Both the position numbers and the translations under genes were made by a program. The notes below the pieces were generated by a model, which saw only the letters and a program-made list of their open reading frames with translations, did no database searches and was not told where the DNA came from. DNA of 64,000 nt, from NCBI GenBank assembly GCA_944470555.2, contig OX104127.1, positions 52,070,934 to 52,134,933 on the forward strand. The letters are read 5' to 3'. How positions within the stretch are numbered: the first letter of the stretch is position 1; every line of letters begins with the position of its first letter. Below, piece by piece: positions 56,431 to 64,000 of the stretch. This DNA comes from Heterobilharzia americana. Lineage: Eukaryota > Platyhelminthes > Trematoda > Strigeidida > Schistosomatidae.

Positions 56431-56770
56431 TGGCATGCGCAATATATATCTAAGCCATCTCAGTTGATAAAGGTTCACAACCTTATCAATCGACTGACCT
56501 ACCTGTTTTGCCTAGTACCAATCATCTTAAGGTGTTGTTTCATACTTTATCATGGCTCAGGTTGTCAATTCGACTTTAAGCATCATCCTATTCCATTGAA
56601 GAAACACTCCATAGAAAGAAAGTAGTCTTGTCACAAGTTCACTTAACCACAAATCTCCTAGCCTTTACATTTATAGTTACGTGTATATGGTTGGCGATTA
56701 ATATTTGAATTTGTGAGTCGTTACTTATTTCTTCCCTAATTTATTTTGAGGTTTATGGATACCTTAACTA
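56431..56770. other. Unassigned sequence
   Basis: Nothing recognised. The 70-codon frame at 56413-56625 lacks motifs. Confidence 0.4.
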
Positions 56771-56771
56771 T

Positions 56772-57050
56772 TTCAAGGTAGTATTCATCATGAAATGACA
56801 TCAATCTGAAAACCTCTGTTTCATATGAATATGGGGCTCCACGGCAGCGCGCACTTACGAGCCTGACCGTCCGGGATCGAACTTAGGACCTTCAATTCTC
56901 GCGGATAGCACGCAAACTATTCTGCTACTCAGCTGGAGTTCAGTGATCTACATTTTCTTACTTTTTTTCAGTTTGCGGTATAGCATAACTATCTACCAAG
57001 GTCTTCAGTTAGTACCCGCTTCACTTCACTAGTTGATATCATACCAGTGA
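56772..57050 (-). mobile_element. Family C repeat, hammerhead lost
   Basis: It starts AAGGTAGTATTCATCATGAAATGACATC and runs through CGGCAGCGCGCAC and a head with GGGATCGAACTTAGGACCTTCA. Only part of the ribozyme remains (no GAAA). Confidence 0.65.
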
Positions 57051-57119
57051 AAGTGTATGAAAACAAATTTTCTCCGAGCAGTCTTTCGGCAGATTTTCCT
57101 CTTTCTTCAATGAAACTAG

Positions 57120-57400
57120 TTCGTTCCATCACGAATACTCCACGTGTGGCTACGGCGATGGATATGGGGTTCGAGTCTCAGTTGAAACAACACCTTCCAC
57201 TGAGATCCAGATACATCTGATGAGTCCCAAAAAGGATGAAACGCACGTCCTTGACTCCTGTGCTAGCTGCAACCAAGTGGACTACAGTGACAGATAATCA
57301 GGCAATATCGAGGCATCTGCGTGGAAGCTCATATACCAACAGAGGTCAAATAATTCTATCCAGTATAACGGCGGAGAATTACAAGTATATCAACAAATTT
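57120..57400 (+). mobile_element. Family A repeat with core-intact but stem I-damaged hammerhead, plus side module
   Basis: A head (GTGTGGCTACGGCGATGG, GGTTCGAGTCTCAG) leads to the ribozyme at about 57205-57260. The core is CTGATGA (57217-57223), GAAA (57238-57241), stem II GTCC/GGAT, stem III ACG/CGT and GTC. Compared with other copies, four bases are missing just before the core, so stem I no longer pairs. The module at 57300-57400 (GAGGCATCTGCGTGG) matches 1675-1770. Confidence 0.7.
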
Positions 57401-57719
57401 GCAAGACGCTGTTTGTTAATTAAAACTTCATCTGCGATGTGAACTTCTTGCATTGAATAAAACTTAAATTTTTGCTGAGTCACTGATTTTTCACTGACTT
57501 TTTTTAATACTGCAGTACCTTTCAAAAATGGGATATTTCGTTTCCACATGGATCAGTTACTAGATCTCAATTGATGTAACTGCGCCAATAGAAGTAATAT
57601 GTATCATCAAAGAATAAAGACTTTAGCGAACAAAACTTATTTTCGGCAATTTCTTCCTCTGTAGCTGTACAATCGCATTTAAACATAGTTTATATGCATA
57701 GAAATTTTAACAGTTTTTA

Positions 57720-58490
57720 TTCAGTAATATTGGTAGTTCGTGGCCGTGAAAATAATATAGAATAAGAAATTATGTAAAAGATATAAACTGGAAAGTTTAA
57801 GAATCAAGTTGTAAAATGAGGACAGGAAATGGCAAAGTCGCTTCTCGACACACAGTCCCGGTTCCCGTTGTTGTACCACCATAGCTTCAGCAGTATAAAG
57901 CAAGCATTTCTTCACACCTTTTGAAAGATTATGTTACCCATTGTAGATTAGTGCAAACGAAGTTTCAAGAGCTGTGTCCTATCTCAACCGAATGTTGGAA
58001 GATAGAGCTCTTGACTGATCTACTTTGACCGTTACTGAACCATCCGGGAAAGTGTTGGTGTAAACGTTGTAAAACCTACCTTTGCAGACAGCCTGTATAC
58101 CTTGCTCCATAGGAGTAGGTGAATTTATATATGCATACTGAAATGGCTAACAGTGACATTTTGTCCTTAGCACATATGTTCACCATTGAACGACTAATAT
58201 AGGCGATTCGTAAAGTAGCTTCATAGAATATTCTCTTGGCAACCTTTATTACTGTGTGTTTTAGAACCTCTTCCCTTGAATCTCCATTGAGTTACAAGCT
58301 CAAAAGTAACTTTTTCTTCCCCTCAGTGAGAGGGGGCTGAATGGTACGATTGCATTGTAGGTTTTTATCCAAAAATCTCTCTGGGTATCCATTTTTGATG
58401 AACATAGGTCAAAGAAGTTAAACTTAGTCTTCTAGTGTGTCCGCAGTACAAATCTTTCGGATTTAAGAAGAAAGGGAATGGATTAAATTG
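57720..58490 (-). mobile_element. Penelope-like element, connector and GIY-YIG
   Basis: Minus-strand landmarks: a connector (KMDTQRDFWIK region; in another frame NLQCNRTIQPPLTEGKKK), EVLKHTVIKVAKRIFYEATL, ISVCIYKFTYSYGARYTGC (YIG reads YTG), HQHFPGWFSNGQSRSVKSS, FQHSVEIGHSS, then LYTAEAMVVQQREPGLCVEK and RLCHFLSS. This is the full order of the PLE endonuclease and its C-terminus. Frames are broken and the GIY-YIG tripeptide is altered. Confidence 0.8.
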
Positions 58491-58494
58491 CTTT

Positions 58495-59246
58495 TTCGGC
58501 TGATGAGAGGCCAACTATGAAAGTTTTCTAGGTTTGAAATGTGATTTGTAAGTTGAATGGCGTAACTGAGCGATAATATGTAATGAACCATCAGCTTGAT
58601 GTATTGGGAGTTGAGTTAGAAAACCTTAGTCACATGTCGTTTTAATTTATATTACATAACTCTTTCCTTTATATTATAGCCATGTCCATATCAGCCAACT
58701 TCAGTCGATATTTAACACACTTCAAACGAAGAAAGATTTCAGATTATTTACTGAGGAACACGATAAACCAGAGAACTGTTGAAAACCATGGAGTATTGGA
58801 CGAATACTTTGTCCTTGTCACCATCCACGCCCACCAAAAACCCTAAGGAATTCTAACTAGGCCCATAAATTGTCATCCTAGACATTTTACCACCCAATTA
58901 CATCATGAGGACCAAATTATTTTGGTTTTTCACTAACTGTTACTGACGGTCACTTCAAAACCAACTAATTGCCAACAAACTTTAAAAAGGAATCATGAAA
59001 AGACTGGTTTCAGTCATTAGTGACATCTAAAAGTAAGGAACTTACATTGGTTGGTCACTGGAAAGCAACTAACACGCACTTAACCTATGCGGAGTAGAGC
59101 TTCTTTCCGACTGCCTCTATCCAAGTGATATCCATCAGTGAGTACTACGATGATGAGACTTCTAGCTTGGTCGCCACAGTGAAAAATGATCGGTGAAATT
59201 TGCTGCTCTCCCACGACCAATCAATGTATCCAATCCTGTCCTATAG
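58495..59246. other. Unassigned sequence
   Basis: Nothing recognised. Confidence 0.4.
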
Positions 59247-59247
59247 G

Positions 59248-59435
59248 AGATCAGTCATGGCCCTAATAGCTCAGTAGTAATGTCGCTGACTATAGCACTG
59301 GCTGTCGCAGGTTCGTATCTCAGAGGAAACATCAATTCCCCTGAGTTTACAGAACGTCTTGCTGACAAGTGCTAAAAATCGCGAAATCTAGGCCAAGCAG
59401 GACTACCTATCGACTGTCTCTAACCAAATTACATT
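59248..59435 (+). mobile_element. Family B repeat with well-preserved head
   Basis: TAATAGCTCAGTAGTAATGTCGCTGAC (A-box region) and GCAGGTTCGTATCTCAG (B-box region) are the clearest tRNA-like head in the window. The hammerhead at about 59356-59405 has CTTG/CAAG stem I, GAAA and an ATCTAGGC stem III, but the core box is CTGACAA (59362-59368; G8 to A). The tail is AAGCAGGACTACCTATCGACTG. Confidence 0.75.
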
Positions 59436-59439
59436 CAAG

Positions 59440-61190
59440 TAAACAGTTTACCATGTGAGTTTATCATTAATAACTCTTTTCAAACATCGTCATCAATTAA
59501 GGATAATATACCTTTTATCGACATAATAGGGTTGAATATACTAATACTCAACAATATCTACTGTGTGAGGACCGAAGATACTATCTGGTTCGCCACACTT
59601 CAGTAGGCAAAGGGGTGTTCGAATCCACAACTCAGCAGTTGAAATTCATTCCCCAAACCAATAAGCCATAACTCTTCAATAAACGACAGCACTAACACCT
59701 TATAAGATATAACGGAATACTTACTATCAATTTAAAAACATAAGTTTTTTCCCTCCAACACACCTGCTTAGTTCTATAAAATGAGAATAATCTAGGTAGG
59801 GAAAAAAATTAACCGAAATCCAATATTTGAGAAACCAAATTTGGCTTATTGTGAATGCATCTATGTGTTTATATTTCTCAACTGATATAGCAAAATAAAA
59901 GCCCGTGGGGATTTTCACAAAAAGTTGCATTGATGGTCAAAACCATTGAACAATTGAACATTGAATGAGTGAATTCAATCTTAAATTTAATAACTTGAAA
60001 AGAAACAGAATTGTCATTATACAAATTAGTTTATTATGAAAAGATATTTGAATTGTCATGATAGTATAATACCATAAAAAAACCTGCAGAAGAATATCTC
60101 TCGTTGCATAAAATTTCAACAAACATTTTACAAAAACACACAAAACTTTTCAATCTCAACACCTGGAGATATACAAACGAAATACAAAAAGGTAGAACAA
60201 AAGAAAGATTTTCAAACACAGAATATGGATATCATTTAAGAGGTTTCCGGATATTAAGTAAATTCAAGGTGGTAGTAAACAGGATGTGGAAACTGTTGGG
60301 TCAGAAAAAAACATCCAATGAAGTGTATACAGAGTTCAAGTGAGTATGCCATAAGTCAGAAGTTATTTACAAAGACCCAACAAATCATCAAATACAGAAA
60401 AGTGATAACTCAGAAATCAAATAGAAAATCACCCGCTACAAAGGAAAAAGCCTTTATAACTTAAAAACAGAAAAAGATTTTCAGAACTCACTATAAACAC
60501 TCACATTGCAAAAGGTTCATCTCGTAAATACTTGCCACGATTCATGCACAACTCACCCTGGCGATGAGATAAGCAACTACACTCTTCCAACCTAGTACAA
60601 CGTAACGCAAGAACACACATTTCATGTCCATACATATGAGACAATCTTAGTCATCAGTATTCTGCACATACAGATGAATCCCATGTCCAGAAGGCACCAT
60701 AATTTATACAACTGAAACAACCAATTCCATGCACAAAATATCAGATGATACACAATAATTGATTTCATTTAACAGGCAAATATTTCCAAACTAGGAGTCA
60801 TACAGAAATCGACGAGGGGTCAGTCCGAAACTCTTCAGCCGAGCTACCCAATTACTGTAAGATCAATCGCTTTTAATTGATAAATTCGTGCCACTGTTAT
60901 TCCTTATCTGCGATTCCTGTTTTCTAGCATTCTAATGGCTTAGGAATCCACATTTTCTTTCTTTTTTATTCCTCGTTGACTTATCTGTCATTCATTGCCG
61001 TTTTTCAGTTTTCATCCAGATGTTTTACTTTGTTTGCCACACAGGTCATAGAATCTAACTGAATCTTGCTGGAATTCCACCTCGAAGCATTTCAGTAATT
61101 GACAGATTTTATCTGACCTGTTAGTTTTCTAGAAATTAATGTATTCCAGGTGATTTTGTGAACTGGCAGATGTAGGACACTTGGAATCCC
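59440..61190. other. Unassigned 1.7-kb AT-rich stretch
   Basis: No repeat or domain recognised. The 79-codon plus frame at 60104-60343 and the 67/68-codon minus frames at 59727-60143 have no motif. They are treated as chance. Confidence 0.4.
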
Positions 61191-61194
61191 TGAT

Positions 61195-61378
61195 CTCCGA
61201 CTTAGTGGCTGAATAGTAACGTGTTCGTTGTGTATCCTGGATTTCCTTGGGCTAGTTACTTGATGAGGTTGGGCACGCGGACTGCTAGTAGTCCAATACT
61301 AAAACGAAACAACCATTCCTTTCTCTTTGGTTTTCAGTTCCTCTTCGCCTGAGTTCAGTTCATAATGAGAATGGAAAC
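61195..61378 (+). mobile_element. Family C repeat, dead hammerhead
   Basis: CTTAGTGGCTGAATAGTAACG marks the head. The relic at about 61285-61315 (CTGCTAGTAGTCC...AAAACGAAACAACC) keeps GAAA, but the core box is lost. The tail is CATAATGAGAATG. Confidence 0.65.
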
Positions 61379-61664
61379 AGTAGAGAATATTTGTAGCTCA
61401 GGTGGATGGTCTTGGTTGTATTGTGTTCTCTGAGCAGAGGTTAGTGTTGATGTTGTCGTCTAGAAAGACGATGAAAGCTTCACGACTAATGATGATTTTT
61501 AATCACACGTAATAGAATAGTGATCATCAAAGAATTTGAGGTAATTCCATGTCATTGACTTCAAATTCTGCCCCAGCTCTTATAATGAATAAAATGTCCA
61601 TTAGTGTTATGATACTTGAAAATTACAAGTATCAAAATGACAATTGATACCCGTTTCTCAAAAG

Positions 61665-61842
61665 ATGGGTGTCATGCCCAGTGACATAGTGCACTACACC
61701 TTGGCGTTTGAAGATATGGGTTCTAGGTCCGAGTCTCAGTGCGGATAATATCACCCACTGAGGTGCAGATACATTCAGCTGAAAAGTCCCAAACAGAACG
61801 GAACGCTTGCCCTGAATTTCTTTACTAATCACCAACATGAGT
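61665..61842 (+). mobile_element. Family A repeat, dead hammerhead with restored stem I
   Basis: A head (GGCGTTTGAAGATATGG, GGTCCGAGTCTCAG) is followed by the ribozyme at about 61765-61825. Stem I pairs ATTCAG with CTGAAT perfectly, although other copies read ATCCAG/CTGGAT. The core box is CTGAAAA (G8 to A) and GAAA reads GGAA. Confidence 0.7.
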
Positions 61843-62115
61843 ATAAAGTGTCCATCAGTTTATGCAGTTATAATTAGTACTTCACATTGCTGCTTTTAAG
61901 TTAGTCAACGTATCTGTCAGCCATTTAAAACTAACGTTTTAGTAAATATAATCTTGTTCGGAAACGTTGGGTACTTATACTGACACAGAAAAGTCAAGGA
62001 AAGATCAGCTTCTAAAGTAAGATACGAACAAGTGAAGCCAAAGAGATGGAACAGCATAGTGTGTTTCTGTGTGTATAATTTGCTTTCCTATCTAGTATTT
62101 CTCCCATTTTTATAG

Positions 62116-62313
62116 TGTCAGAAAAAACTTTGGGAACCATCTCGAGAATCTGCCGCATCTCAGCCTTCTGTCAATAGTCACATTGAGGAAATTCAAAATC
62201 TGATCAACAGACCAAAGTCGATACTAAGAACTTCAAAGTCACATCTCTCACTTCGACTCATGGATAGATTTGTCAACATTATGTTCCCTCTCAGAAGGTT
62301 ATTAATGAGTTGA
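62116..62313 (+). CDS. Candidate terminal exon (weak)
   Basis: An open frame of 65 codons ending in TGA starts directly after a good 3' splice-site pattern: a pyrimidine-rich TATTTCTCCCATTTTTATAG, then the frame. The product has mixed polar composition (QKKLWEPSRESAASQPSVN, HIEEIQNLINRPKSILRTSK, RLMDRFVNIMFPLRRLL), unlike the Leu/Phe/Tyr/Cys-rich chance frames around it. I recognise no domain, and no partner exon was found. It could also belong to an unknown element. Confidence 0.2.
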   Translation, partial: CQKKLWEPSRESAASQPSVNSHIEEIQNLINRPKSILRTSKSHLSLRLMDRFVNIMFPLRRLLMS

Positions 62314-63308
62314 ACAAATCATTGATATATAGACTTAAAACATTTTTGCTCATGAACTGAAACTCGATAGAAAAACGACATGAGAAAGTGAACGTCGAAT
62401 ATGCTTTGCATCATATTTCGCTGCACTTCAGAATTGCACACTAACGTTATCGCAAGAGATCGTTTAGGACAGTTAAGTATTTCGGCAAACAGCTTTCATT
62501 TGATCGAATGGTTATAAATCCAACATTTCGCCTTTCCCCTTTTTATGATAGCTTATGATATAACAAGGTCACAACTCAGCATCGTTGATGAGCAGCATTC
62601 TATTTGAATTCAGGGAGATTCATAACGAAGTAATTCTTTGACGTGTAATGAATTCTTATTTAGTTCAGTTATTTGTGGAGAAGAGATTAATTTCAAAGCA
62701 GTTTTCACCACAGACAAAGCACAACTAAAGAATCCTTGAAAACCACAAGAAACACTGGATTGCATGTGTACGTTTAGGATTTCCTGTAGTTCTTCATCTG
62801 ATAAGTAGAGAAAAATGAATACAAACCATTCTAGCCTTCACAAAACCATATAAATGGTAGAGGAGCTTCTGATTTCACCGGTGAATCAAACAAACCCTTT
62901 CTGATACATCAGCAAACATGAAATCTAAATTCAGTTTCTTCTGAAGATCAACTTCTACTGACAATCACTAAGTATACTGTTTTGTTCTCCCACTTAAACT
63001 AGACAGTTTTGTCAATTCTGTTAAACACAGTATTCTACTACTACTTTTTCTAAGCAGTCAGTCTCGTTTTGGAATACAGACAGCGTAATTAGACTGTGTC
63101 ATATTTACTTTTTACATTTAGAAGAGTCTGATCACACATTTACTTGTCAAGACATTTTATGTGAAGAATGGAAGTGAAACGAAGTCAAATAAAAACACAC
63201 GACAACGTAGAATACAAGAAGAAGAATGTGTTTTAGAAGTTATCTTGGTAGTAGGACAAATATTACCAGCATAAGGACAAATTATTTTCAACTTTGATTC
63301 TCCAATTT
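62314..63308. other. Unassigned sequence
   Basis: Nothing recognised. Confidence 0.4.
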
Positions 63309-63309
63309 C

Positions 63310-64000
63310 AAAATGACTATGCACTAAGCCCGCCTATCTTAAGTCTGTCCCTGTGCTTATTATGGTAAAAAAGACAGTAGACAGATGTAAAACACCTGAT
63401 GTTTATGGTAGGAGTAACTATGACTGTCTCGAGGTGGAATATATCCGCTCCATAGTTTTTTTCCATGGCATCAATGTGGTGAAGCTCTGGGCTCTTCAGA
63501 TTAAGTGGTGCTGGGTTTGTGCTGCTGGAGTGTGAAAACTGAAAATTTTCTATCCACTGAGGATTACTGGTCAACGCTGAACCGCCACATGGAGCCAAGG
63601 GATATCAGATAGACAAACGGACAGACAAAATCAACGTAGAACCTCCCACACAAACACATCGGTTCAAGTTCCCGCACTTTACATTAGTATACAAACAACC
63701 AGTGGATAGAAAAAGAACGATATTAAAACAGACAAAGGTGTGCAGGAGAAATTTGAAAATCAATATTAGGGAAGATGTCCAAGCTTTCGAGGAAGTCAAA
63801 GAATGAATACATCTGCGCCAGTGACTGGTTTTCAGCAATGTCACCAAGCTTCTTCGATCACTGATTCCCGTTATTTCGGAGGATTTCACTCAGCTAGTTT
63901 ACATCCCTCTACACGGCTTTGACCGACAGTTAGAGACTTCACGGACTGGCACCACGACTTCGTCTAATCCTATAAGCCTTGTAATTTAATACAACTCCTA
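63310..64000 (-). mobile_element. Non-LTR retrotransposon 3' end (second clade), runs off the window
   Basis: Minus strand: SLVTLLKTSHWRRCIHSLTSSK (frame 63605-63889) is the end of the polyprotein, as in the element at 10.7-11.5 kb. The 3' UTR follows. Further 3', about 63317-63598, a 93-codon minus frame probably lies within the same 3' region. Part of the element continues beyond base 64000, so its 5' extent is unknown. Confidence 0.7.

Noticed and set aside
59262..59330. Possible genuine tRNA gene
   Set aside because: A-box and B-box-like segments are clear, but no closed acceptor and anticodon arms are seen. The same head recurs in family B repeats followed by a hammerhead relic.
1..64000. 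CRISPR arrays, bacterial operons or prophage
   Set aside because: No regularly spaced short repeats, no dense gene packing and no ribosome-binding-site pattern; the repeats are eukaryotic retroelements and SINE-like units.

Overview
The window reads as platyhelminth (schistosome-type) nuclear DNA. It is AT-rich and has no bacterial-style operons or long host genes. It is packed with decayed elements typical of schistosomes: Penelope-like retroelements (PLEs, reverse transcriptase plus GIY-YIG endonuclease), RTE-clade and other non-LTR retrotransposon fragments, and many short tRNA-headed repeats carrying hammerhead ribozyme (HHR) motifs like those of the schistosome Sm-alpha satellite. The genus call rests on this repeat repertoire; I cannot resolve species. 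The window could be intergenic or a very long intron.

Layout. 0-20 kb: PLE pieces at 2.2, 3.6-4.0, 5.1, 9.0 and 17.1-18.7 kb, an RTE 3' end at 8.3 kb, a second non-LTR clade at 10.7-11.9 kb, and scattered HHR repeats. 20-33 kb: an unidentified block at 20.0-20.9 kb, a foldback at 23 kb, PLEs at 25.2-26.3 and 26.8-28.3 kb, then two near-identical RTE copies in inverted orientation (28.46-29.35 and 30.87-31.76 kb). 33-48 kb: tRNA-headed repeats, an unclassified repeat at 36.3-37.3 kb joined to an RTE fragment at 37.3-38.8 kb, PLEs at 40.6-42.1 and 45.9-47.4 kb, and a 255-bp tetranucleotide tract at 45.2 kb. 48-64 kb: a PLE at 48.2-49.1 kb, the inverted partner of the 36-kb repeat at 53-54 kb, a PLE at 57.7-58.5 kb, non-LTR 3' ends at 55.9 and 63.3-64 kb, and two weak candidates for host coding sequence (55742-55927 and 62116-62313).

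Repeat families are named here for convenience. A = Sm-alpha-like HHR repeat. B = tRNA-headed repeat with HHR stem II of GTGC/GCAC type. C = tRNA-headed repeat with HHR stem II of GTCC/GGAC type and a tail ending near GATGAATACC. E = tRNA-headed repeat without HHR, often a head-to-head inverted pair. U = unclassified ~1-kb repeat. D and G = minor dispersed repeats.

Main result: three different tRNA-headed families (A, B, C) share one architecture, a pol-III-like head followed by a type I hammerhead with a 3-bp stem III and 2-nt loop. At least three copies keep every core nucleotide (minus strand, 16818-16868, 19249-19294 and 39963-40008). All retroelement coding regions are broken by stops or frameshifts, so I infer nothing here is autonomously mobile.
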